IMG/VR virus record: IMGVR_UViG_3300025098_000012
Location: 124,001 to 188,000 of that record
DNA: 64,000 bases
Reading direction: 5' to 3' (one strand)
Origin: a virus
Below are positions 25,583-34,300 of this stretch, piece after piece. Both the position numbers and the translations under genes were made by a program. The first letter of the stretch is position 1. Each line of letters begins with the position of its first letter. The notes under the pieces are model-generated. The model did no database searches. It was given only the letters and a program-made list of their open reading frames with translations, and had not been told where the DNA came from.

Positions 25583-25839
25583 TCTTCTTCTCCTAGTAGT
25601 GAGCTGAATAGCTCTTTCATGTAAGTGGTTGTCTGTTCTATGGACTCTGAGTCCGTTAAAATGACTCTCCAAGCGTCTTTAAAGTCGAGGTGCTTATCTT
25701 CTTCAACGATGAGGTTCATGTCCTCAAATAAATCTAGGAAAGCTAGAGCTTCTTCTCTACTTTCGACCTTAGACAAAGCGTCTAAGAGCGTTTCAGTCTC
25801 TTGGGTAGTGTTGGTGATTAGTTTGTATATGTGCTTCAT
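25579..25839 (-). CDS. Small acidic unknown protein
   Basis: An 86-residue acidic helical protein with AAGGAGATCAA before the ATG. Its end overlaps the following gene by ATGA, so the two are coupled. No family recognised. Confidence 0.75.
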   Translation of the reverse strand: MKHIYKLITNTTQETETLLDALSKVESREEALAFLDLFEDMNLIVEEDKHLDFKDAWRVILTDSESIEQTTTYMKELFSSLLGEEE

Positions 25840-25863
25840 TTGATCTCCTTATGCCTTATATGA

Positions 25864-26793
25864 TTACCCTACCTCACGCATACAGACTTGCTCGTCTGTC
25901 TCGTCTTGGATTTCGGTTTGGGTCATCAGTTCCATGATGTCCTCAAGACTTACAACACCATCTGTTCCTCCAAAGTCATCGACCATGACAGCAAGGTGAG
26001 ACTTGCTCGTGGTGAACTGCTTGAACATTTCCTCACAGGTGGTTGATGACTCAACCTTGAGGACAGTACGAGTAAGCTCTTGGACAGTCGGGTTCTCATC
26101 CTTAGCGAGTGCTTGGAAAGCGTCTTTAAGGAGCATGATCCCTTGTACATCATCTCGGCTCTTGCCTAGTACGACAAGTCGTGAGTGCTGACTCTCAAAG
26201 AGAGCTGGCTTGATGTCCTCAAGACTCTCATCTGCTCGGACAGTGGTCATGTTCACACGAGGTGTACCAACCTGCTCAACAGTCGTGAGTGAAAGGTTGT
26301 ATGTACCCTCGTAGATACGCTCTACGATTGCACTAGGCTCTGCACTCTTAAAACGAGCTGTGAGCTTTCCGATGATCCAGTTGATAGGAGTGAGTACCCA
26401 TGAGAGCAAAACCATCACAGGAGCGAATATACGCCCTACAAAGAGAGGGTTATTCGTACCATACGCTTTCGGGATGATCTCTGAGCAGATTATGATAGTG
26501 AAAGTGAGGATACCCATCACCAAACCAACATACTCAGACCCAAGCCACAGACCTGCGTTAGTACCGACAACACCACTACCCATGATGTTGGCGATGTTAT
26601 TACAGATGGTATTAGTCGAGATAAAGGACTCTTTGTCGCTCATCACCTTAGATAAAGCACAAGCTCCGAAGATCTTGTTCTTACAGGCACTCTTGACCTC
26701 AGCCTTAGAGAGCGAAGCGACAGCCATTTCCCACGCACTGTGGATGGCTGAAGCGATGATGGTGATGATGAAAGCAGTAAGGGTGCTGACCAT
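25864..26793 (-). CDS. CNNM/CorC-type membrane transporter (DUF21 + CBS)
   Basis: A 309-residue protein. The N-terminal 130 residues contain several hydrophobic segments (FIITIIASAIHSAWEMAV, GLVMGILTFTIIICSEIIPK), typical of the DUF21 transporter domain. Residues about 185-295 match a CBS pair (MTTVRADESLEDIKPAL, HSRLVVLGKSRDDVQGIML, HLAVMVDDFGGTDGVVSLEDIMEL), the hallmark of CorC/HlyC/CNNM Mg2+ exporters. The start at MVSTLTAF follows CGGAGAAC; a 27-residue upstream extension runs through the promoter and is rejected. A complete copy in a phage is unusual and would alter host divalent-cation flux; the purpose is inference. Confidence 0.85.
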   Translation of the reverse strand: MVSTLTAFIITIIASAIHSAWEMAVASLSKAEVKSACKNKIFGACALSKVMSDKESFISTNTICNNIANIMGSGVVGTNAGLWLGSEYVGLVMGILTFTIIICSEIIPKAYGTNNPLFVGRIFAPVMVLLSWVLTPINWIIGKLTARFKSAEPSAIVERIYEGTYNLSLTTVEQVGTPRVNMTTVRADESLEDIKPALFESQHSRLVVLGKSRDDVQGIMLLKDAFQALAKDENPTVQELTRTVLKVESSTTCEEMFKQFTTSKSHLAVMVDDFGGTDGVVSLEDIMELMTQTEIQDETDEQVCMREVG

Positions 26794-26841
26794 GTTTAGT
26801 TCTCCGTTTGGGAGTTGGGGTTTTCGTTTCTCACACAATGG

Positions 26842-26858
26842 GATAGATAAGGGGTTAC
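26842..26858 (-). promoter_or_regulatory. Promoter-like motif GTAACCCCTTATCTATC
   Basis: GTAACCCC-type motif 48 bases before the transporter start. With the copy at 26912 it forms a divergent pair in one intergenic region. Confidence 0.6.
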
Positions 26859-26911
26859 GACCCACACCCGACAATACCTAAGCTCCTGTAAAGTAAAGCG
26901 AAGTCTGACTT

Positions 26912-26929
26912 GTAACCCCTTATCTATAG
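26912..26929 (+). promoter_or_regulatory. Promoter-like motif GTAACCCCTTATCTATAG
   Basis: Consensus GTAACCCC-type motif 56 bases before the ATG at 26986, divergent from the copy at 26842. Confidence 0.6.
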
Positions 26930-26985
26930 AGTAGTGTCGAGGTTGACAATGACCTCATCTAATCACTTCCGAACGGAGACAAAAC

Positions 26986-27276
26986 ATGAATGTAATCATC
27001 ACACAAGAAGAGATGGAGATCATCGCTTACGAGGTTGCCAAGCAAGAGCGTAAGGATCAGTGCCTTGCACAGAGCTTCAGAGGCATGAGCGATGAGGAGA
27101 TCGCTGAGTGTCTTCGCCTTGAAGAAGAACGATATGAGGCCGAACTTGCAGAGGATCGAGCTGAAGACGCTTGGCAAGCGTGGAATGGAAACCCTCTCTA
27201 TATCTCTCGTGAGGAGCTTAGACTCCATGAGATAGCACTCGACCATGAGTCGATTGAGATGAGCCTCATGGGGTAA
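26986..27276 (+). CDS. Small acidic helical protein
   Basis: A 96-residue Glu-rich, helical protein (EEMEIIAYEVAKQERKDQ, LEEERYEAELAEDRAED). ACGGAGACAAAAC precedes the start. First gene of the small operon leading to the WGR-like protein and Sir2. A frame on the opposite strand covers the same DNA but has no promoter or ribosome site. No function recognised. Confidence 0.75.
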   Translation: MNVIITQEEMEIIAYEVAKQERKDQCLAQSFRGMSDEEIAECLRLEEERYEAELAEDRAEDAWQAWNGNPLYISREELRLHEIALDHESIEMSLMG

Positions 27277-27329
27277 ACCTAAACCATAGGAGAAACAAAG
27301 AGACTCACTCACTAAAGGAGAAACATCAC

Positions 27330-27575
27330 ATGGGAATCGACCCTATCACGCAATGCAATCTTTCACCCACCTTCACCTTGCGACTTGAGCATAAGGACGG
27401 ACACTATAAGTTTTGGGAGGCTACAGGTCGCCCAAATGGAGATGTAATCATCCGTTATGGACGCATAGGGGATTGGGGTACAGCAATCACAAAAGATCGG
27501 GCTTACTTTGAGAAGAAAGCCCCCACAAAAATCGCCAAAGGCTACAAAGTAGAGAGGATGGAACTATCATGCTAA
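27330..27575 (+). CDS. WGR-domain-like small protein
   Basis: An 81-residue protein: FTLRLEHKDGHYKFWEA, then IIRYGRIGDWGTAITK, RAYFEKKAPTKIAKGY. The RYGRIGDWG core followed by a helix and K-x-x-KGY resembles the WGR domain found in PARPs and other DNA/NAD-linked proteins; here it reads YGRIG rather than strict WGR. AAAGGAGAAACATCAC precedes the ATG. It overlaps the Sir2 gene by 7 bases, so the two products are probably made together. A decayed second copy follows Sir2. Confidence 0.7.
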   Translation: MGIDPITQCNLSPTFTLRLEHKDGHYKFWEATGRPNGDVIIRYGRIGDWGTAITKDRAYFEKKAPTKIAKGYKVERMELSC

Positions 27576-28357
27576 ACTCAATCAAAACATCAGATAACAT
27601 CTTAATCGTAACGGGTGCAGGTATCAGTACCTCATCGGGCATCCAAGCATGGCGAACAGGTGATGACGCTGTGTGGGCAAATGATGTGCTTGAGAAAGGC
27701 ACACAACGCTACTTCAACCGTAATCCTGCAAAAGCGTGGGAGTGGTATCTCGACAAGTTTAAGGGTGTCTTTGCCCTTGAGCCTAATGACGCTCATAAAG
27801 CTCTCGTGGAGCTTGAAACATGGTGCGAGTCAGAGGGTAAGACCTTTGACATCATCACACAGAATGTGGATCACCTTCACAACAAGGCAGGCTCACAGAA
27901 TGTCATCGAAATACATGGTACAACCAACGCTGTGCGTTGCCCTAATCATGGGTGTGATCATGGAGAGCCGAGAGGTTCAATCCCGATGAGCGAGGTATGG
28001 GCTGACTATAAGAAGTTTGAACAGACCAAAAAACCGAAAGACTTACCTTGTTGCCCTAAATGCGAGATCCCTTTAAGGGCACACGCTCTATGGTTCGATG
28101 AGTTTTATGGAGGTCACGAGGACTATCGCTTAGATGACGCTATGGGAGCAATCGAAGAAGCAGATCTAGTGGTCTTTATCGGCACTAGCTTCTCTGTAGG
28201 GATCACGAACATGGTGGTTCAAGCTGGTAGACAGATGAGGAAACCGATGTATATCATCGACCCTAGTCCTACCCAAGAGTCCAAGAGCTTCAAATACATC
28301 ACTGAGAAGGCAGAGGACTACCTGCCAAACTTAGTGCAACAACTGACTAAGAGGTAA
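27569..28357 (+). CDS. Sir2-family NAD-dependent protein deacylase
   Basis: A 262-residue sirtuin. NAD-binding motifs are GAGIS (16-20), TQNVDHLH (97-104), and IGTSFSVG near the end; the catalytic His is His116 in EIHG. Zinc cysteines are in CPNHGC (124-129) and CCPKC (161-165). The core is complete, so activity is expected: NAD-dependent deacylation, or NAD consumption. Overlap with the WGR-like gene suggests a joint NAD-related function, perhaps countering or mimicking NAD-based host defence; that last step is speculative. Confidence 0.92.
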   Translation: MLNSIKTSDNILIVTGAGISTSSGIQAWRTGDDAVWANDVLEKGTQRYFNRNPAKAWEWYLDKFKGVFALEPNDAHKALVELETWCESEGKTFDIITQNVDHLHNKAGSQNVIEIHGTTNAVRCPNHGCDHGEPRGSIPMSEVWADYKKFEQTKKPKDLPCCPKCEIPLRAHALWFDEFYGGHEDYRLDDAMGAIEEADLVVFIGTSFSVGITNMVVQAGRQMRKPMYIIDPSPTQESKSFKYITEKAEDYLPNLVQQLTKR

Positions 28358-28362
28358 GAGGT

Positions 28363-28581
28363 ATGGCTATTGACGCTGTAACACAATGTAATCTATCACC
28401 CTCATTCACTCTTCGCCTTGAGCATAAAGACCCTAGAGGCAGGTAAGGTTCTCATACGCTCTGGTAGTCTTGGCACTACCTATCTGAAAGAGGTCATAGA
28501 GCGTACTTTGAGAGAAATGCTCCCCAAAAGATCGCTAAGGGTTATGTCGTAAAGAGGCTAGTCATAGGATCTGACGGATGA
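28363..28581 (+). pseudogene. Decayed copy of the WGR-like gene
   Basis: Starts MAIDAVTQCNLSPSFTLRLE, almost the same as the gene at 27330, but reaches a stop after 27 codons. Matching pieces continue in other frames: GKVLIRSGSLGTT and then RAYFERNAPQKIAKGYVVKR. A deletion plus frameshifts explains this. It ends inside the last codons of the convergent kinase gene. Confidence 0.85.
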
Positions 28582-29131
28582 CATCTAGCCTCTGACCCTC
28601 ATCCATGTCGTACCAATCGAGATTGATGTATTTAGTCTCTTTAGGGAGTCTGTCTGGTATCTGCATGACTTGAGCCTGTAGCTTGTGCAGGTAAGACTCC
28701 TCGATACCCGACTCGAACTCTCGACCCCTCTTAGAAATCCTTTGCATTGCTTGATCTACACTTACATGGAGATGAATACACACATCAACATGAGGGATAT
28801 AAGGTTTAAGCATCTCGAAGTGCTTCGTATACGAGCTGTGTTCGTCCTCTGTTAGCACACCGTCATCTCTTAAGATGTTAGCGAAGCATATATCTCCAAA
28901 AATCGAGCGATCAAGAAGGGTGTTTTCGGGGAGGTGCTTTGAGAACCTGTCGTAGAGGAAGTGCATCTGAAGCGTATAAGCCCACCTGCTAGGGTCATCG
29001 GAATAAAACTTTTCAAGGAATGGGTTATCATCAACCGACTCATACATGGGAGTGAGGTTGAAATACTTGCTGGCTTCTTCTGTGAATGTGGACTTACCGA
29101 CACCGATAAGACCCTCTACGATAATTCTCAT
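28562..29131 (-). CDS. Deoxynucleoside kinase
   Basis: A 189-residue kinase of the dCK/dGK/dNK family that phosphorylates deoxynucleosides for dNTP synthesis. It has P-loop GLIGVGKST (7-15), LDRSIFGD (the ERS/DRS motif), the Arg-rich lid RISKRGREFESG, and the C-terminal IPxD-like region. AAGGAGGT before the ATG. Its stop overlaps the convergent WGR pseudogene. It would salvage nucleosides from degraded host DNA. Confidence 0.9.
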   Translation of the reverse strand: MRIIVEGLIGVGKSTFTEEASKYFNLTPMYESVDDNPFLEKFYSDDPSRWAYTLQMHFLYDRFSKHLPENTLLDRSIFGDICFANILRDDGVLTEDEHSSYTKHFEMLKPYIPHVDVCIHLHVSVDQAMQRISKRGREFESGIEESYLHKLQAQVMQIPDRLPKETKYINLDWYDMDEGQRLDVIRQIL

Positions 29132-29148
29132 GTGGGAGACCTCCTTTT

Positions 29149-29163
29149 AATAACTTATTTATA
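29149..29163 (+). promoter_or_regulatory. Promoter-like motif AATAACTTATTTATA
   Basis: Copy of the AATAGT-type motif, 49 bases before tagged gene 4. Confidence 0.55.
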
Positions 29164-29212
29164 CCTCTCTACAGACATGAACCATTCAACAATCTCATTT
29201 AAGGAGAACTCC

Positions 29213-29710
29213 ATGAGAAGATCAGCCTCAGAAATCATTCGTAATCTTGAGCAAAGAATTGCTCGCCTTGAAAGACAGCCGTCAAATCGTACAGCAAGCC
29301 CGAAGATCAGGGTGTCAATCTCTACAGGATATAAAACAAGAAAGATGGTGGAGATGATGACAGTCCAAGGGATACTTTCAGAGGTCAAAAGCGAAGTAGC
29401 AGATAGATCCGTTGTAAAAATCATTCCAGATGGAAAGAGATCACAGATCAAATTCATCTTGACTAATTTCGAGGAAGGTTCATCTATACGAACAGTGGTT
29501 GATGTGAGTCTCTTTTCCTTTGCATCGGCAGTAGAAAACAGCCACTCTTCTGAAATGGATTCTCTATATATGAATGCAGGTATTGTTGACTTGGAAGATC
29601 GCTTTGATAAAGATAAAGATGTCGCATACGCTATCAAAGATTACCTACAAACAAGTCGTGGTTCTTTTGGTGGTGGTCTAGGTAGTGATTGGTTGATAGA
29701 GGTTCTTTAA
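29213..29710 (+). CDS. Tagged protein 4, paralogue of tagged protein 6
   Basis: A 165-residue protein beginning MRRSASEIIRNLEQRIARLE, then RQPSNRTAS. The body (KIRVSISTGYKT, VVKIIPDGKRSQIKFI, AIKDYLQTSRGSFGGGLG) is clearly paralogous to the tagged protein at 40598-41077. AAGGAGAACTCC precedes the ATG. Downstream sequence is also duplicated, as a remnant of the clamp-loader start, so this locus is one arm of a segmental duplication. Function unknown. Confidence 0.88.
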   Translation: MRRSASEIIRNLEQRIARLERQPSNRTASPKIRVSISTGYKTRKMVEMMTVQGILSEVKSEVADRSVVKIIPDGKRSQIKFILTNFEEGSSIRTVVDVSLFSFASAVENSHSSEMDSLYMNAGIVDLEDRFDKDKDVAYAIKDYLQTSRGSFGGGLGSDWLIEVL

Positions 29711-29775
29711 TCTTATCTCTTCTAAGGGAAATAAGTTCTCCTTAATTGTAGTACAACTTAGGGAGAGGAGAGAAG

Positions 29776-29960
29776 ATGTCCTTAGACACCAAATATAGAC
29801 CTACCTTGCGTATGCTTCTCTTGCGGGTCATGGAACAGGTCTTTGGGATCACGACCACTCCGAAGCAGAGACACTAGAAAATCTAGTTAAGCGTGATCGT
29901 AAGTGTGGCGATTTAGCAGAGAAGATTGACAACCTACCTTACGATCTTGGTCTAGCTTAA
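29776..29960 (+). pseudogene. Chimeric remnant: clamp-loader start joined to another gene's end
   Basis: Opens with MSLDTKYRP, identical to the first nine residues of the clamp loader at 40522, with a similar GAGGAGAGAAG leader, then runs into other sequence and stops. In another frame the rest encodes TYLAYASLAGHGTGLWDHD and ends LPYDLGLA, the C-terminus of a different small phage protein (GHGxGxWD type). The 316 bases between the neighbouring tagged genes hold only this remnant, its leader and a promoter. Confidence 0.8.
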
Positions 29961-29962
29961 TT

Positions 29963-29977
29963 TGTAGTTTATTTATA
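29963..29977 (+). promoter_or_regulatory. Promoter-like motif TGTAGTTTATTTATA
   Basis: AATAGT-type motif 49 bases before tagged gene 5, followed by the shared TGATCTCTTTAACC leader. Confidence 0.6.
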
Positions 29978-30026
29978 CCCTATCAATAAATGATCTCTTT
30001 AACCTCAAACCAAGGGAGAAAAAACC

Positions 30027-30452
30027 ATGAGAAGATCAGCCTCACAAATCATCAGAAACCTTGAAAATCGTATCGCAAGACTTGAGAAAGAAGCAAATCG
30101 AAAATCTGCCTCAGTTACTCTTAGACTTGACTCTAAAACTTTGCATCTCGTTGAGGATGCGATTGCAAAAAAGTTTGAATATGAAGAACAGTTCAACAAC
30201 ATCGAAGTTAGTGATGTCAACTGTGAGTCCACTGTGGAAATAACCTCCAATAGAGGTACGAGTTTAATCGAGGTGGATTGCGAGCTTCACTATACTGATG
30301 AAGATGGTGATGAAGATAGAGATGACCAGTCTTGGACTATCGAGATTGACAGCGACATCGCAAATGAGGTCGGACCTCTAACCAATCCAAACTTTATTTT
30401 TAAATTAATCAGAGAAGCTGTGAAAGATATAGATAATCTTAGCCAATCTTGA
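30027..30452 (+). CDS. Tagged protein 5, shared N-terminal helix
   Basis: A 141-residue protein starting MRRSASQIIRNLENRIARLE and then KEANRKSAS. The body is acidic, with beta-like strands (SVTLRLDSKTLHLVE, CELHYTDEDGDEDRDDQS), and ends in a short helix. Unlike the other tagged proteins outside the tag. AAGGGAGAAAAAACC before the ATG and a promoter motif upstream. Confidence 0.85.
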   Translation: MRRSASQIIRNLENRIARLEKEANRKSASVTLRLDSKTLHLVEDAIAKKFEYEEQFNNIEVSDVNCESTVEITSNRGTSLIEVDCELHYTDEDGDEDRDDQSWTIEIDSDIANEVGPLTNPNFIFKLIREAVKDIDNLSQS

Positions 30453-30462
30453 ATAATGTCGC

Positions 30463-30798
30463 CTAAAGACCATACCAGTTCTCATAAGCTCTGCGTATGG
30501 TCTTTAATACATCGTTCCCAAAGACATGGTACTCGACATCACCCTCATAAGTTAGCGTCCATTTAGAGTGTCTATACGCTATGAGATGATGCCACTTTTG
30601 TCTAGGGTCTAAGGTGATCAAGAGGGTTAGGTCTGTGTCTTGATTATGAATAAACACAATACCGTCATGATTTCTATCGTATGAAAAGCCACACTCAGAT
30701 AAGACTGTGAAGATGTATTTAGGGTAGGTAATACCCTTGAAGTTTGCTTCTACACAAACCCGAATACCATCTTGTTTTATTGTGTACGGCTTGTTCAT
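30463..30798 (-). CDS. DG-x-R paralogue family member
   Basis: A 111-residue protein with QDGIRVCVEANFKGI near the start and ends TIRRAYENWYG. It resembles three proteins at 55.3-56.3 kb that share a DG/NG-x-R opening, a central SECG or similar, and a terminal IR..W. The start ATG lies in the arm of a 12-base hairpin, so translation may be controlled. No known family. Confidence 0.75.
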   Translation of the reverse strand: MNKPYTIKQDGIRVCVEANFKGITYPKYIFTVLSECGFSYDRNHDGIVFIHNQDTDLTLLITLDPRQKWHHLIAYRHSKWTLTYEGDVEYHVFGNDVLKTIRRAYENWYGL

Positions 30799-30833
30799 TG
30801 TCTATACCCTCTAATACATAAGGTATAGACAAT
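30797..30833 (-). promoter_or_regulatory. Hairpin overlapping the start of the 30798 gene
   Basis: Perfect 12-base inverted repeat (30797-30808 with 30822-30833, 13-base loop). The arm nearest the gene contains the first bases of the ATG. No T-run follows, arguing against a terminator. Confidence 0.6.
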
Positions 30834-30840
30834 AAAAAGA

Positions 30841-31032
30841 TTACACTATATCACTGACATCCAATGGGAAATCTTCGTCCTCAACACTTAGAGTAGAGAT
30901 GAACTCAAAGATCTCTTTTGCTGTGGTCAAGATTTCTGTAATCGTAGGATATGCTTGCTCTGGGTTCGAGGCATATTTGCGAGAGTGATACTCTTCAGCC
31001 ATTTTCAGAGCTTGATAGACGGACTCATTCAT
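30841..31032 (-). CDS. Small acidic unknown protein
   Basis: A 63-residue helical, acidic protein (ending DEDFPLDVSDIV). Its AAGGAG site lies inside a 15-base hairpin directly before the ATG. Second gene after the 87-residue gene downstream of the giant helicase. No family recognised. Confidence 0.7.
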   Translation of the reverse strand: MNESVYQALKMAEEYHSRKYASNPEQAYPTITEILTTAKEIFEFISTLSVEDEDFPLDVSDIV

Positions 31033-31035
31033 AGG

Positions 31036-31087
31036 TAATCTCCTTGAGGTAATAGTAGTGATTACTTATACCACCTCAAGGAGATTA
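31036..31087 (-). promoter_or_regulatory. Hairpin burying the ribosome binding site of the 31032 gene
   Basis: Perfect 15-base inverted repeat (31036-31050 with 31073-31087, 22-base loop). AAGGAG is within the gene-proximal arm. The loop on the minus strand contains TATAAGTA, a possible promoter core that would make a transcript lacking the far arm. Confidence 0.65.
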
Positions 31088-31093
31088 TCAATC

Positions 31094-31357
31094 TTATGGG
31101 GTGAAAACACCAGAGGCGATCTCTCTAAAGCTAACGCAAGCATTGTCCATCATGTCGGGAACACGCATATCGAGATCTAAGAACCTTTTAGCGAGTGCTT
31201 GGTACATGATCATGATGTCCTCATCATCATACCCCTCATCTGATCTCTCTTCCTCGAAAGAGACAGAGCCGATGACTTTAGCGTGGCTAATCATCTCCAT
31301 CATAGGGATTTGATTGATGTAATCAATCCATTCTTCGATAGTAGCTAAATCTTCCAT
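31094..31357 (-). CDS. Small acidic unknown protein
   Basis: An 87-residue acidic protein (MEDLATIEEWIDYINQIP at the start). The start at 31357 follows AAAGGATAAATAAG and sits two bases after the stop of the helicase gene; a longer version would overlap that gene. No family recognised. Confidence 0.75.
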   Translation of the reverse strand: MEDLATIEEWIDYINQIPMMEMISHAKVIGSVSFEEERSDEGYDDEDIMIMYQALAKRFLDLDMRVPDMMDNACVSFREIASGVFTP

Positions 31358-31358
31358 C

Positions 31359-34300
31359 TTATTTATCCTTTCTTGCTTTTTGAGCTTCAATGAGATCGGG
31401 ATCTTCTTCGCCTTCGATTAACTCGGCAACAATCTGACCTTGATAGTTTTCAAGTCTTAACTGCTCCCAAATCGCTTGTAAACAAGGATCTTGCGAGTCC
31501 TCCCAAAGTCTCATGTCAGAGGCATTAAACTCAGAGCCAAGTTTAACTCTCTGTTGCACATTCTCTACACTGTATTCTTTATTAGAACTTTGCTCTTGAC
31601 CAACAGCCCTACTCTGTAGAGATCTTCGACCTGGTGCAGGAGTTCTGTGGTTAGTTTGAGGGTCAATCAAGTCATACTTCTTCATATGTGCCTTGAAAAC
31701 CTTTTCAGAACCACAAAGTCTCTCAATCTTCTCACGAAGACCCTTATGTGCATACCATGCAGTACGATACGCTTCTGGATACTGACTGACGACCTCTGTC
31801 CACTTGAGATTTTGACCCTTGACAGAAATCTGATCTACTTCTTGTTCCCAACACCAAGGATCTTCTATATTAAGGAGATCCAACGGAGTATTAAGGAAAT
31901 CATTTACATCAAGGTTCGCTTCAAGAGCCTTTTTCTTGAGATATGCGTTAGCAATCTTCATCGAAGGTGTTCCATCTTCAAGGTATAGGGTCATACTACC
32001 CCCACCACCATACAAGCCCCATAGTTTCTCACCGACAGCGACACCGTAATCAGTTGACTTCTTCGCTTTGGGTTTTGGAGGTTTAGGGTTGTCAGTATCA
32101 TATTCAGATGATCTTAGATCCCAACCGTTCATCTCTTCAAGCAATGCTGTCGTATCTACAGCAGTACGAGGTGTGATAAGGCTGATGAAATCATTGCTAC
32201 CGCTGATTGTATGTGTAGTTCCATCATCAAGTCTAATACCAATGTTTCCATTGACATCAACTCTGTAAACTTCACCTTCCACACCAAACATTTGAGGAGC
32301 GATCCTCTGCAACCTCTCGCCATCAGCTTTGACTCGATCACCAACTTGCCATCTACCTTGTGGTGGGAGTACAGGTCGCTCACCAAGAGCATTCTTCTTA
32401 GCTTCTTCCCATGCTTGCATAGCATTTTTATAAGCATCAGCATCTGACTTTTTAACCTTCATGGTTACAATGTCAGCAGTGATTACCAAGAGCTTTAAGA
32501 GGTCAACACGACCAGGATCACCCATGATCTTTTTAACAGCTTGAACATAAACTTGATTAGGGCTGTTATTTGGAACACGACCCAAGAGGTTAGAGAGACC
32601 TATATTCATAGTAAAACCGAACTTAGGCCAAACTGCATAACCACTATATGTTCCGTCTCCTGGACTACCTGCGGCAAGACAGTCGATTTTCTTTATGCCC
32701 ATGCGTTTTGCTGTGACGATTTCTGCAAATAAGAACCTTGGAGAGAACCCTCTTGGAGCACATGGTTTAGCCTTAACATAGTCATTACTGATGCGATCTG
32801 ATTGTATTTTAACACGAGCACGCTCTATGTACCTATTTCCTTCGAGTCTGATAGCACCGCTAGAAATATCACCTCTTGTGTCACCCATAAAGAAGTTAGC
32901 AAGCTGAGGTCCACCCATAAGGTCAATGATCTGCTTTTGCTTCTTAGTGAGACTAGAGCCATCTCTATTGAACCTACCTGCCAACCATAGATCAGCATCA
33001 TCATAACGACCTGGATCGTAAGTGATGTGGCTTAGTGGGTTTGCATCGTACTCCTCAAGCTCTTTTTCAGCTCTAATGCAGTTCTCTTCTGTCGGATCAA
33101 GGACAGCCCTCATCATAGCAGGTGTTTTAATCGCAACACCTGTGTCAGAGACACGAGCATCAAGTCGCTTAGTAAGGTCAGACTTCAATCCATTAACGAT
33201 GATGTCTTGGAAGAAATCTTGATCTGCCTCATTAACCAAAGACTTGATTTGGTCAATTGAGAGCATATCAAAGTCATCTTTGACAGTCGCTCGCTCTTTG
33301 ATGTCCATGCCTTCTTCAAGAACGATCCTCTTAATAGGCTCTTCAGCACTTGGGAGGTCTACAGGAGTAACATAGCCCATAGTGTTAAAGATCTCGTTGA
33401 CTTTGGCTTCAACAACCTCAGAACCATCCCCTTCAAGAGTGAATGTGAAAGTGTCTGAAAGAACCCAATCATCTTCATCCCAAATGAATGTTTGGTAAGT
33501 CTTGCCCGACTGAAGCTCTCTTCTCTCAAGAGAACGAGCATTTTTAAGGTCAACTTTAAGACCACGAGCGTTATCGCTAACAGTACCCTCTGAATCAGAG
33601 TCTGGAGCAAAGGTAGCATCAATGTAGATTTCTTCTACCTGTTGAGCTTGACCACCACGATAAGCACGAGCGGTTCTCTGCTTCAAGAGTTCAGAGTCAA
33701 ACCCTTTACCACGATCAAGGTGGATGACTTTAGTGAAGGTTTGGAAGTTGAAACCACGAGCATAGTTATCCGAACAAACAGCAGTCGCTAAAGTGCTATT
33801 CTCTTTGACATACTTTTTCGAGATGTCCATAGCCCATGTGGACTCGGTTTCAGTATCTTCTTCTTCCTCTGAAGCCATCTTGGTGTAGATGCCTGTGTCG
33901 AGATACTTTTCATCGAAAGCATCAACGCTCATGTTGTCTTTCTCTTCGACCTTAGCGACAATCTCACCGTTCTGATAGAAGATGATTTCTTTAGCCCAAA
34001 GGACAGCGTGAACCTTGTCCTTACGGATCTTACTGTTCTTCTTGATTACAGACTCAGCAAGTTTAAGGTTCGAGCAGAAGTATAGGCACTTCTCGGTTCT
34101 ATTGTCCTTAAAGACCTTAGACCCGACATCAGCCTTAAACATACCCTCAGAAGAAATCCTAATGAGCTTGTTTAGAGCTGTTCTTACTTTAGAGGTAGCT
34201 TTAGTGAGGTCTTGATATGCCTTACTCTTTGTTCGATCAAAGAACTCTCCATCAGTGTCTTTCATAGTGTGTAGTTTATGTCGGAGATCACGATACTTAG

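Noticed and set aside
29776-29850. Short frame MSLDTKYRP... as a real small gene
   Set aside because: It is the copied start of the clamp loader fused out of frame to another gene's end.
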